Assembly: GCF_037975245.1 (NCBI RefSeq)
Contig: NC_092564.1
Span: 18,194,484-18,254,483, forward strand
Direction: 5' to 3'
Source of the DNA: Apostichopus japonicus
Taxonomy: Eukaryota > Echinodermata > Holothuroidea > Aspidochirotida > Stichopodidae
DNA length: 60,000 nucleotides
The position numbers were made by a program, and so were the translations under genes. The notes under the pieces are model-generated. The model saw only the letters and a program-made list of their open reading frames with translations, was not told the origin of the DNA and did no database searches. This document shows positions 22,909 to 45,745 of the stretch, one piece after another; the first letter of the stretch is position 1, and the number at the start of each line of letters is the position of its first letter.

Positions 22909-24401
22909 TGATACCAAAAAGCTGTTTGGTTATGTGAAAAGATTGCCCAGAGATTCAGAATGGTTCTGGGTATTTCTAGAAAACCAATGTCACGTCAAGT
23001 TAACAAATTGATTATACTAGTCTTAAGATCATTTCCTCACGCCTGTAGTTACTGAAAATGTCCAGCACGAGAAACTGGTACAAACTGGTACGATTAAATC
23101 ATTGGATTATTGAAAGAGTTAATATATATGTTGTATCTGATATACCATGCTGACCTCATCACCAACATATCCTCTCACTCGTTTTTACGTTTTGAATTTA
23201 TTTACTACGCTTCTTTTGTAAACGTTATTATGTACCAAGATCTAATAACTATACCCCATTCACAAATACCCTTTCAAATATTTACCATCGTTCTATCAGT
23301 ATAAAAAAGAGAACTGGGCAGTTGGGAAGTTCCCCATCTCGAATGCGGGGAGAAACAGGAGTATGTTTCTGTCCTCGCTTTTCCTCGGTAGAGATGCCCT
23401 CTATGACAAGCGCTGCTGGATAATTCAGATGAATTCTTTGAACCAAAATATACATGTCTGAGTGGAATTTATTCCGTTCAGTAATACTGTACCGCCTTTT
23501 AAAGTTACTTGTTACTTTGTCATTATAAGATATGATGTTTTATTAAAGTAGGTATCTCTGTCTTTCTGGTTATCTTCACTATTTCTCAATGTTTTGCAAT
23601 ATATATACGACTTTATATATTTTTGGCCACCCGTTTCGTATAATAATTCCGACAACCTATTTCTATTTTACCGTATCCTTTTTTGTGCGTTCGTCTGTGT
23701 TTTATTTGTTATGGCATTTTGGATATTTTGGGTATCGATGGAAGGCATTAAAGACAAAGTTATATGCTTGACTTATAAAAATCAGATTTTCTACATAAAA
23801 CTGATTTGTAACCCTCAAAGCTACAAATGAATTCATGGTTAGTGACCACACTGTGAGTTTTACACCGTTTGTGCTCTAATTCATCGGTCATGGTGAGCAT
23901 GTTGTAGAATCTTTCCACTTTTGAAACGGTTTACCAAAACCAATATCTTCGCAAAATTATTACGAAGGACAACTGAAATAGGTGAAACTGATTTCATGCA
24001 ATCATCCAAACCTGCTTAGTAAGATATTCCATCAAATCGAACGTCGGATTTGAAACACTTTAACAAATTAAGGTTAGGCAGCTTGTCCAGAAGAAGATTG
24101 ATTGAATCCCTGAAAAATTGTAGTTGCGAAGTATGCTGACACATTCTACCGTGTGTAGGGTGATTCGGCGATATATATTTGTCCTACAATGCCAAAGGCA
24201 AGAAACAGTGGAAAAACAACTTAACAGACGACGTAAAATTAAAGACACAAGAATTTATGAAGCATAATAATTAGTATATAGACCATCATAATATATTAGG
24301 AACTATGTTTTCAAGAAAAAAAGAAAACAAGTCTACATAACCTTGTTTGAAAGAAACACTATTGGCCTATATGGAGGAAAAGATGAAGTCTATAGGTAAT
24401 A

Positions 24402-24480
<79 letters not shown>

Positions 24481-24825
24481 AGTCAGACAGACGGGCTAAC
24501 GTTACCTGTTACGTGTACAAATGTTTCCCCCATTCAATCATACTCAATGAATCCATTTCGATCAAACGTGTGTGCCAATGATATTTTATTTCAGATTGAA
24601 AGAAAGATTTTCACATGAAGTATAAGACAAAGGAAGAAAGACAACAATCGAAGAAAACTAACTACATTGGCTTCAGACTTATATGGTTATCTATCCGAGC
24701 TTTCTTTTTCTGATGGTTTCGGTTAGGCGGGTATAGTTCACTTCAAACTCAATATGTTTAGATTTGTAATAATACGCAATTAGCCAATTAACTTAATGAA
24801 AGGACCAAACATTACCACTGGTTAC
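22909..24825. other. Gene-free stretch with a (TA)n array
   Basis: No gene supported. A pure (TA)n tract of about 73 bp lies at 24406-24478. The rest is AT-rich single-copy-looking sequence. Confidence 0.45.
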
Positions 24826-24871
24826 CATAACACATCTCTTTTCAATTTGCTTTGAAACGTCTTTGAAGAAA
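24826..24871 (-). CDS. Candidate 46-nt exon downstream of the peptide-precursor gene
   Basis: On the minus strand TATTAATTTCAG precedes 46 bases and a donor GTAACC. One frame reads FFKDVSKQIEKRCVM. The phase-0 frame that would follow the precursor's fourth exon reads FLQRRFKAN and stops. It could be an alternative last exon of the peptide precursor or unrelated. Support is limited to the splice signals. Confidence 0.25.
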
Positions 24872-25590
24872 CTGAAATTAATACAATCGTGGGCCCACCT
24901 AGTTGCACAAAGTGAGAGTTTTGGTAATTGTAAATAAAGTACGTTGGCGACAACATTTAAAAAGAGCAAACGCAACAACTATAATGAGGCCGACAGTGTG
25001 TCCTAAAAACCCTAGTGCTGAAGTCCGAAATTGCCATCTTCAAGTTCACGCAGACGGTGGTCCCAAGGAAGTCGGCTTTTCTGTGGGAGAAAGCAGAGAG
25101 AGAGAGAGAAAGTAAGATAAAGGTGTAGACATCAATAAACTTCTTTCGATATTATTTATTAAATTCACAAATTGAAAATGACACTCCTTTCATTGAACAT
25201 AAATACTCAATATGAATACGGATGGATATGATATAAGTAAGCACCTTGGGTCTTGTATATACGGTCGACGGGACTTTGAGCTAGAAGTTCTTTTAAATTG
25301 CTAATTCAGCCAGAAAGAAACCTCCTATTTGTACTTTTTGAGTCACATTTACGTTGCTCCAAAGGCCCGAGGAGAGGCAAAGGTTTCAAGTGATTGACTA
25401 CAACCCTCCGGTCTTGGTGTAATTTGTGGCCAGTTTCAATGTGGTTGCCCGAAGAAATATGGATAGTAAAATATATTCTTATTTTATTAGTAAAACGTAA
25501 GGAGAAATGAAGAATCCAAGGAAAGGGTGGGAGGTGGTGGGGGCAGTCACGAAATTGTCCACTTGATCAGAGCCGGTCTCTAAACGCAAC

Positions 25591-25668
25591 TGGTTGTTCC
25601 ACGAGTCATTCATGTACACATTCTTTCATTGGTTGTTCCACGAGTCCTTCATGTACACATTCGATCAT
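25591..25668. repeat. 39-bp tandem duplication
   Basis: TGGTTGTTCCACGAGTC followed by TTCATGTACACATTC occurs at 25591 and again at 25630, a period of 39 bp, with only a few differences. Confidence 0.85.
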
Positions 25669-25789
25669 TATTACGTTAAACACACTTCTATTCAATGTTC
25701 TGTTAGAAATAAACGGCAATCCTTGGAACTTATTCGTCCCGGAGCACTTTAGTACATATCTATTTCCTTCAGTACAGTTTACTTATATC

Positions 25790-25795
25790 TTTATT
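25790..25795 (-). terminator. Possible polyadenylation signal of the precursor gene
   Basis: AATAAA on the minus strand, about 150 bases after the proposed stop codon (25946-25944). It is the nearest canonical signal noticed; the assignment is an inference. Confidence 0.35.
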
Positions 25796-25943
25796 TGCAG
25801 GCTTAAGTTTTCTTTCCAAATGCCAACATTATATTATGACAGTCATATCATCTTTAGACATTACTATTCAAGAAGCACGTTTTTATATTATTAGAATATT
25901 AAACTTAAATGAGAATCTTCAGTTTGTAACGAACACAACAATA

Positions 25944-37592
<11,649 letters not shown>

Positions 37593-37758
37593 GGTTCTTC
37601 CACTGTTGTCTGTCTGTTTGTAATGAATGAGAAATATATAATCGTCAACATATTTTAACTTTTCTATGATTCATATTTTACCTTTACCTATAGCAATTCG
37701 GTTGATTAATATATCATGTATCGCTGCATGCGCGCAGTGACGCAGTTCATGCGTTTCA

Positions 37759-37766
37759 GACTATAT
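37759..37766 (-). promoter_or_regulatory. Possible TATA box of the precursor gene
   Basis: TATATATA on the minus strand, followed about 25-35 bases downstream by a GC-richer segment with TGCGTCACTGCGCGCATGC. The ATG at 37592 lies about 165 bases downstream, a plausible 5' leader length. TGCGTCA resembles a CRE/AP-1-type half site, typical but not diagnostic of neuropeptide promoters. Confidence 0.35.
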
Positions 37767-39884
37767 ATAGTTATAACATCACAAAGGCAATCGCGTAAGA
37801 TATGTTATTTAATGTGACATTGTAAAACTTATACACATAAAAGTCATCTTACGATTTCATTGACTTCACTCGTTCTCACAAGGATTTATCAATTATCAGT
37901 TTACGCAATTAGTTTCCAATGGTAAATACGATTTGAAAATCCTATCCAAAAAGTGAGGCAGTGAACTATATTCATTCAGGAGAAAGACGTCATCGATTCA
38001 GGCTTAACTAGAAACTTTATTGTAGTAGAATATGTGCGTTGATATAATATATTTAATTACTCATTAACAAACAAACAAGCCAGAAAGCAAAAAACACACA
38101 CAGAAACGAAAATAAACAATAAGTATTGAAGAGAAAGAATATTCATCATATTTGGAAACATTTCCCCATCAATACCCCATCTCGATTCTTGGTTTATTAT
38201 ATGGTTGGATTTATAAATCCTATTGTGACTGACTTAACCTTCAATTACGCCAAAAGTGGATCACAGTATGTGATGTTTGGCTATGATGTCTTTAGAGCAG
38301 TTTTGCCAAAAGCTTTACTTACGCTATTATCTTAGGGGAGGGGGGGGGGGCTTTATCCTTGACACGTGATATTTTGGAATGTTGGCTTAGTTGTAAATGA
38401 AACCCTTTTGTAGAAATATTCTTTCCTTCTTTGATTCTTTTATTTTAGAAAGAAGACAGTTTTAAGGTGAAACTTTCCATTATTACATAATGCAATCTTC
38501 ATAACGAAGATAACTTAGTAAAAGACAAACACACTGTACAAAAACGTGGGAAAAGTATGAAATGGTATTCGTACCCGACAGTTAGCTCTATGACAACATT
38601 GAAAGAGTTCTATGAAGACTAAATTGTTGAAGTTTTATTTTTCGTTGTTGTAAAAGGTGCTACTTAGCGAGCTTTTCCTTGATCACTTTAAGTGTTTGTG
38701 TCTTCAGTTTTATTCTCTCTCCTATTGGGTCCTTGATGGGGACTTGAGTGTCCCTCCTGATCCTTTTTGTTTTCTACTAAACTAAACTAAGCTAAACTAT
38801 CATCAGTATTTCACCAGTGCGACCCATTGACTCATCACTCCGCTTCCGTTTATATTCTGGCGTTCCAATTGGACAGTGAGATATGACGTCATGCTCATGA
38901 TGAAATTGCATGATAACGATGTTGTATTGTTTAGGATTCTTTCTTCCTTTCTGCCTTTTTTCTTATTGTGTTATTTTTACCCAGCATAATTGTGTTGTCA
39001 TAACCAAAGTATTTGTTATCTTAAATCATTTATTGTAAAAACAACGGGAATTGTGTCAAATAATAACAAAAAGACATAAATTTACGGAGTAATAATAAAG
39101 GACGCGTTGCTTGAAATTCAGGTCTATTTATAAGAGAAAGATCGTTGAAAAGTCAAGTTACGGATATAATGAAAGATCAATATACTGTTTGAAAAGAAAA
39201 GATAACTACCCATCTTGAGATAACCTTTAAGCATGCCCACATTGGAAAAGGTAAGTCAATATGAGTATAATGAATTCCTTGAAAATATATATAAAAGTGA
39301 GTTAAACGTTCAAAGGATGATATATGGAGCTAAATTCATGACATTATGTGACATTATAGTTATAAAAACGCCCTTAGTTTGTTTTTTCATGTCTTCGATT
39401 TATGGGATCCTTTTCTACTTTGTAAGAAGTTTTTTGAAGAGCTTATATATTCTTCACCTAATAGACAAATTTCAAGACTTATGTAGCAGTTCTTAAATCC
39501 AGGAGTGGGTGGGGGGGGGTCAGGATATAGAGGTATAACCCCGGGGCAAGGGAAAACGTGATAAAGAATAGGACTATTCTCATGTTCATCAGATATATTG
39601 GGAAATGTAGAAGAACTGGCGGAACTCAATTTGCCTAGCCAAAAAAAAAGATGCGCGCATAAATAACTGTTAATGATCAGAAGTAGTTATTAACACAACT
39701 GTGTGCTAAGGAGTATAATTTGTAGTCCCCAAAAAAATGCCCAAGCATCCATCATTTGATGTATAATTATATGATTTCTGGAGGAGTGTCCCCTGCCCCT
39801 CTTGCATGGGAGTCGACCAGGTCCACACTCCTTCTTTTATAAACTCTATCTGACAAAAGTGCATACAATGGATAAGAAGATAAT
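37767..39884. other. Gene-free stretch
   Basis: No supported gene. A G run lies at 38337-38350 and another at 39507-39519. ACTAAACTAAACTAAGCTAAAC at about 38777-38798 resembles the short repeated 3' tail of a non-LTR element. The string ATGCCCACATTGGAAAAG followed by GTAAGT at 39234-39257 could be a first exon of six codons but has no partner. Confidence 0.4.
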
Positions 39885-40165
39885 CCTTGTGGAAACATTC
39901 ACATGATCAAACATTCACATCCCCTCCCCTCCCCTCCCCTCCCCTCCGCTCCCCTCCCCCTCCCCTCCCCTCCCCCTGTGTTTGTGAAATGTGTCATTTG
40001 GTCAAAGTGAGCTTTGCTTTTATTTTACTGTGGTGACAGTAGCATTCACATGATCAAACATTGACATCCCCTCCCCTTCCACCTCCCCCTCCCCTGTGTT
40101 TGTGAAAAGTGTCATTCGGTAAAAGTTGAGCTTTGCTTTTATTTTACTTTGGTGACAGTAATTGT
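39885..40165. repeat. Tandem duplication containing a (CCCCT)n tract
   Basis: CACATGATCAAACATT(C/G)ACA precedes a C/T tract and CCTGTGTTTGTGAAA, then GAGCTTTGCTTTTATTTTAC, then GGTGACAGTA, at 39900-40032 and again at 40046-40160. The first unit holds about eleven CCCCT repeats (39919-39976); the second has a shorter, imperfect tract. Confidence 0.9.
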
Positions 40166-40795
40166 CCAAAAGTTGTGAGTTCCATTGTTGACTTCTTTAC
40201 ATGATTGTTAAACCTTTTAAAAGTTTGACATTAAATACAATTTTACTTATATCACAAATTAATGAGACAAAATGAGTACAAAATAAAAAAACACACTGGC
40301 TCCATTTTAATCGATAGCATAAGAACCATTAGTTAATAGAATACAAAGAGAAGGCAGGAATTATGTGCGTCGAGATAAGATGATTTATTTATGTTATGAA
40401 ATGATAATGCACTTTTTAATGGTGCAAATTCATTTCCAGTAGAATTCAGAATTTGCGAGAACATTTCTGCATTTTTGTATTTATTATTAATTCTTTTTTT
40501 TGGGGGGGGGGGGGATGGGGTGGAGTTTTAGTAAACGTTCAACTATGTGTGCTGATGAATTTAATAGCCTACCCTGCACCAGCAGATTAAACGTTCCATT
40601 AACCTTGTCATCAGGCACATTCAGAAAGTTGATGAAGTTGATGAAATGTTATCATCAAAGGTAACTTTGAAGGTGCTGTAAGTGGATAAATTTGTATGAT
40701 TTTCTTTTGTACAAACCTACAAACAAAAGAGTCTATACTCTGTAACTTAATGATGTCTTTGCGTTTTGGTCATCCACCTTACCCCCCCCCCTCCC

Positions 40796-40827
<32 letters not shown>

Positions 40828-41195
40828 TACATCCTATTTGTACATGGTGGGTAAACTTAGAAACAGGGCAAATGTCATATTGTATACTTTGCCTTAAACA
40901 TGGGAACCTCATCACTGTATGATGATACATTGCGTGGCTATACATAATATATTGTCCTACTGATAATGATTACGTCGGGACTATGAGTCTGCGGCATTTA
41001 TTTATAATGGTTCATTGGTTTAAACCAAATTCTTGATTATTTGATGTCGTTTGAATAGAAAATGGGTTTCATGCCTAAAAAATGCCTTTCATAATGATCT
41101 CTATGTCAACAATTGCCCGGTGATCTTACTTGCTTCCGTTTATGATTTATATTTTTTAATTGAATAGTAAAGGAAGAGGTTCCAATTTGACAGGT
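40166..41195. other. Gene-free stretch with C and TC runs
   Basis: No gene. G run at 40500-40514 and a C run leading into (TC)n at 40783-40828. The frames across these runs are low complexity. Confidence 0.45.
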
Positions 41196-41420
41196 TCCAA
41201 TTGAGGTTCCTGGTTCCATGGTTCCAAGGTTCCAAGGTACCAAATATCCAAGGTTACAAGGTTCCAAGGTTCCAATGTTAGGAGGTTACAAGTTCACAAG
41301 GTTCCAAGGTTCCAAGGTTCCATATTACAAAGTTACAAGGTTACAAGGTTCCAAGGTTCCAATGTTACAAGGTTCCAAATATCCAAGGTTCCAAGGTTGA
41401 GGTTCTAGGTTCCAATTTGA
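41190..41420. repeat. GGTTCCAA/GGTTACAA minisatellite
   Basis: Octamer-to-decamer units GGTTCCAA, GGTTACAA and TATCCAAGG repeat about 22 times with phase slips. The 60-codon open frame (FQGSKVP repeats) reflects the repeat alone. Confidence 0.95.
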
Positions 41421-43080
41421 CATAAAGATAATTCGTTAATCTTGTCAAGGAGATAATATCCTAAGATACGATCATCTTTGAAAAATAGTTTTGATACCGA
41501 CAGACACTATTCAAACAATAATCTCTTTTGGTAAAACTGAAATATTAATATCACGTTGCGAAAATGCGAATACACATATTTTTTGTGGGGAATTTCATTG
41601 AATAAATGACGGAATTGAACTGGCCAGTGGTCTAGGTATAAAGATATGAAATGTTTCTAATATTAATGTGATTTTCTTTACTCGAATTTCTGGATCAACA
41701 TTCGCATTAGGATAAATGCATACATACATACATGCACTGCAAGATGTGTGATCGTATATTGGAGAATTATGCGCCAAATTCACAACGTGCTAGATAATCC
41801 CTTTTTAAAGGAAATGGTAAGGATGGATAAAACATGAGAGCAATTGTCTTTAAATTAACATGCAGTCTACTTCATGACGTCATCAATCATGTTTAGTGGA
41901 TGATTCACATTGATATATAGGACGGACGTGAATTTGAAACAAACAGGTATGATGCATGATATGTAGATGCATAAATGATAAGAATTATGAAATCCATGAA
42001 TAGATTCCCTGGACTGTTTTTAGTCTCAAGTTCAAGCCAAGAAAGGAGAGGACACAACACGCAGTGGGGGCGGGGATGCGGGGGAGGGGGAGAAGAGTAC
42101 AAGATGATAGTATAAGTATACATTTCAGGGGGACGGTGGGGGTCGGGAAGGGGTGCTAGGGTTATAAAGAAACACAGAAAATTCGCCGGCATGCAGTGAC
42201 ATGACAGAGTCTTTATGTGGTTTTCAATTCGACAAGAATGCTTAGATTTGCATATGATATACATAATGTATAATACTTGCGGGTTTTGTATAGACTTAAG
42301 TCACTTATTGTTGTTGTTTTCTTTTCTTCATTCATCTCTCGTTTTGAGAAATTAAAATAAAAAAGGTTCCTTAACATCAGGAAACGTCGGAGTGATAAAG
42401 GGATGCGCGAAGCTTGTTTAGAAATAAAGCGTAGGTTTTCTTACAGTAGAAATCAGAAAATAATTTACAAGAAATAAATAAAACGCAAACATTTGTTTTT
42501 ATGTCAAATGAAACAAACATGCAATTATTCAAATAAAAACTGCAGTTACCTAAACAAAAACAATGTTATATAAAAACGAATATAAGCAAAATATACAACG
42601 GCGAATGACTGGGAAGTTATGAAAAATCTTTAAGACAGCGGTGGAATTCTTGGCTAGATAGAACGGTATACCTGTTGCATCAGGTTTAGAGGTATAGTGT
42701 GTCATACCAACTGAACTAGATGGTGAAGGTGATCCCCGTAGAGCTAATAATCCTCCGTCCACCTCCAGGACTCTCCCATAGTAAAAAATATATAGATCCG
42801 TGAAATTTTTAGTTTTACTTTTAAAGCTGGTGAGACTGATGGTATAGGATTGAAAGGTTGAATTGTTCCATCTCTTTATAAACGAAGTATAAAATAAAAA
42901 CATTCTATTCACGACTTTTATTTTATTTTTCATATTTATGAGACCAACTTGTCTTTTTATATCTATCAGGGGAATTTTAACAAATTTATAACAAATCCGT
43001 GATACAAATTAGTGGAACTAGAAATTAGTAGTAATCATACTATTTTGTTATCAAGTAATTTTTTGCCGATGTTTGACAGG
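41421..43080. other. Gene-free stretch
   Basis: No exon could be supported. A G-rich segment occurs at 42066-42092 and 42129-42155. The minus-strand frames at 42264 and 42933 have no splice or motif support. Confidence 0.4.
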
Positions 43081-43119
43081 ATTTATTCACTGGTTAGAGG
43101 AGCCTCGGCGTTTCGAATC

Positions 43120-43265
43120 GCGTTCAGAGGAAAACTGTTCGCCTCTGAGGACGATCCTGCTAAGATCGAAACGTCAGGCTTGTTGTGATATTACGTAACT
43201 ACAACAGCGTTTTGCAGTAAATAGGCAGTCTGCCAGCAGTTTTGTTCTCTGCTTTACTTCACATC
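43120..43265 (+). mobile_element. Retroelement tail with a hammerhead-like hairpin
   Basis: CTGAGGA (43145-43151), GATC, loop CTGCTAA, GATC, then GAAACGTCAGG (to 43178). This follows the hammerhead order CUGANGA, stem II, GAAA, but one unpaired C after CTGAGGA disturbs the core. It is followed by ACAACAGCGTTTTGCAGTAA and TCTGCCAGCAGTTTTGTTCT. Stem-GAAAC motifs of this style are known from the ends of Penelope-like elements. No reverse transcriptase is present here, so the assignment is an inference. Confidence 0.4.
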
Positions 43266-45336
43266 TTTACATACACAGCCTTTTCAAATAATTTACACGT
43301 GTAGGCTTTATACTGTTTGGGTTAAATCATCCCACAATATGAATGTATGCTTGGTCAATATTTTAGGGCAGAATTATATCTCTGATGCCACACTTCAGGA
43401 AAAAAGAAGGAAGAAAAAAAACAACAAAAACAACATTGAGTGTTGATAATGTTGTTATAGCTATTCCAGTTTTTAAGATATTCAACCTTTAAAATATGCT
43501 AAATCAGTTAGGAATGCTCATTTAATGTTTAATTGGTAAATGAAATCGTCCCCTTAATTAAAGCATATAATTGTTAAAGCTATAATCTAATTGTTGTATA
43601 AATACTCATAACTCAACCAAAATATGTTCCTTATTTATTCGGATACACAACGGAACATCATTAAATGACATTCAACAGCATTAGTTACTTTCAATTATCA
43701 ACACATTATAAATGTGTTATTTTGAGGTTAATAATATCCTATTGAAAAAAAAGTAATGTAGAAATACACCCTCGGCTGTTTTTTTTTTTTTTGTCTTTAA
43801 CATAGCAAAATTTAATTTATAGCATCTTTTCGGGAAATTACTCTTCTGGAAATCATAGGTTGTTGAAGAAGTTTTCCAAGAAAATCGCATAACAAGCCCG
43901 AATAAATGATGCATAAACCTCAAACGCTTGCCAAACATTCGATATTTTACATTTAATATTTGTTACACACAATGTTTTCCTTCTTTCTTTTTTATCTTTC
44001 TTGGATTAAATGGTTAACGATTCGCTAACTTATAACATTAAAGTTTTGTAACAACAGAATTGACCAATTGGTTAACTTAACGCACAGATGAGTAAAACCT
44101 GCATATTTTTCTGTAGCCCGCGAGAAAGTTCTCAAAACTCTATTAATGCCGATCTCTAAAACTTATATTGAAACAATATTTTTTTTATCGAACCGAACGG
44201 AATCGATATATTTTATCACTGAATACTCAAGGGGGTGGGGGGCATGAAATATGCATAATTTGGGTAGTCTACATAAAGGGCCTATGCTAAGCGTAATATG
44301 ATACCCAAAGCAACAGATGGACAAAGCGTATGCAGAAAATACTTTTCCAATAGATATATTGTAACAATTACAGTTTTTGTCATGGGAGGTAGGAACATCC
44401 TATAGGTGGTAAAACTTCACTGTGGTCCGCAAGATTATTTTCGTGCCAATTTCCTGGATTAAGGTGTACAACAAATTATTACGTGTGAAATATTACTTCG
44501 CTTGGTAAACGTGCATGGCGACATATCAAGAGCCAATACCACCAACGACTTTTAATAGTGAATTGACATTATAACCAAGTTAACATCCTACTTTATTACT
44601 GCTCTGATCATACACATACATGGCTTCAAAAGATGTAGAATTAAATGCCTTATAATGATCCTTATATGCAATGACTGGTAGTAAAGAAGCATGACCCTTT
44701 CACTCCTGCAGATGGAAGAAAATAGATACATTCGAATCTCGAATCAAAGAAAGATTGCTGGATTCCCAAATGAGTAAAATAATTTTAAATTTGAAAAAAA
44801 AATTGCCATTTGAAAATTACAGAAGCCAGAAGAAAATAAGAAGGGGAAAAGAGAAAAGAAATGTGAACAGACTTTGTCCTATTGTATAAAGTTGCTTTCA
44901 AATATCTTACCTAAGCCCGATCCACTTTCTGTCAAAAATTTGAAACAAATCTGGGAACTCCAGTCAAACACGCAGATTAAGATTGATTTAAAGGCAACTC
45001 GATGTCAGCAATGTGATGTTCCGAACAGTGCGTGATATAGAGTATTCCAAACTTCGAATACATCAGCTTTTTAATTGTCCGAAGATGACTCTGTGACGTC
45101 ATTCGTCGAAATACGCCGCAACCATGGATTTTGATATAATTGGAAGTGAAGTTGTATGCCGGATATATTGCATATTATCAAAAAGAGACAATGTGTAGGT
45201 TTTTGTGTGAAAATATGGAAATCGGAATAGAAATGCATTTCCGAGAGATGCATTCAGGAAAGATAATTTTTTTTCGAAACTTAAAGGAGAGGTTTGGGTG
45301 AGACTTTGTCACAAAGTGGTTTTACTATACTATATT
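43266..45336. other. Gene-free stretch
   Basis: AT-rich sequence without supported features. A T run lies at 43781-43792 and a G run at 44231-44242. Confidence 0.45.
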
Positions 45337-45378
45337 TATATGAATCCCAAAAGGACGAAACCGGTCGTGAAGTGGATT
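45337..45378 (+). ncRNA. Decayed hammerhead ribozyme motif
   Basis: GGAC, GAAA and ACCGGTC (45353-45366) match the second motif exactly, but the CUGAUGA arm is TATATGA (45337-45343) and the base pair closing stem II is lost. Loss of core bases makes self-cleavage unlikely. Confidence 0.55.
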
Positions 45379-45610
45379 TTTTTCTGGTGTGTTGATCTTT
45401 ATAAATTTAATATATATATATATCTGTCATACCTGCACTTGCTACACATTCATATATTATTTACGGCTTGGCTTGCCAATGTAAAGTGGTAATTCTGTGT
45501 CAGGTTCAAAGCACCAGGGGTGCACTTTGTACAATCATAACACCTGGGTAATACGCCATCGTTAACATTTATACAAAGCTAGTTTATACCCATTCACGCA
45601 CCAGTATAGA

Positions 45611-45670
45611 ATCACTGTGGTCGAGTGGTACGGACTTCGGTCTGTGACACTAGATCCGGGGTTCGATGCC
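45611..45670 (+). promoter_or_regulatory. tRNA-like Pol III promoter (A and B boxes)
   Basis: A box TGGTCGAGTGG at 45618-45628 and B box GGTTCGATGCC at 45660-45670, spaced as in a tRNA gene. The whole does not fold into a proper tRNA (no acceptor stem or clear anticodon arm), so it is a tRNA-derived SINE head and not a tRNA gene. It stops 20 bases before the hammerhead core, which would place the ribozyme in the transcript. Confidence 0.6.
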
Positions 45671-45680
45671 TTTGAGTCGA

Positions 45681-45731
45681 TGCCTTTCGCCTGATGAGTC
45701 CCAAAAGGACGAAACCGGTCGTCAAATGGAA
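45681..45731 (+). ncRNA. Type I hammerhead ribozyme, minimal stem III
   Basis: Core CTGATGA (45691-45697), stem II GTCC/GGAC with loop CAAAA, then GAAA (45711-45714). The last A with CC and GGT forms a self-complementary ACCGGT in place of a looped stem III, so cleavage would favour a dimer, as described for short retroelement hammerheads. Cleavage is predicted after C45720. Stem I pairs CCTTTCGC (45683-45690) with GTCAAATGG (45721-45729): GC, UG, one C-C mismatch, three AU, a bulged U and two GC pairs. All invariant core bases are present. Confidence 0.75.
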
Positions 45732-45745
45732 TTTTTCCACGGCGC

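Larger units (their letters stand above)
45337..45745 (+). mobile_element. Retrozyme- or SINE-like unit bounded by two hammerhead motifs
   Basis: Two copies of a motif with CCCAAAAGGACGAAACCGGT lie 354 bp apart (cleavage positions 45366 and 45720). Both continue GTCGT(G/C)AA(A/G)TGGA(T/A)TTTT. Between them, directly upstream of the second, is a tRNA-like segment with A and B boxes (45618-45670). Repeats of a hammerhead with a Pol III promoter are known from schistosome Sm-alpha elements, and tandem hammerhead units from metazoan retrozymes. The unit here has one good and one decayed ribozyme. No reverse transcriptase lies nearby, so it would be non-autonomous. Confidence 0.6.

Noticed and set aside
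39234-39257. First exon MPTLEK followed by GTAAGT
   Set aside because: Six codons with no downstream exon found; easily a chance match.
41218-41400. Repeated FQGSKVP peptide frame
   Set aside because: Produced by the GGTTCCAA minisatellite.
45611-45670. Functional tRNA gene
   Set aside because: A and B boxes are present but there is no acceptor stem, no proper anticodon arm and no terminator; it is a tRNA-derived promoter head.
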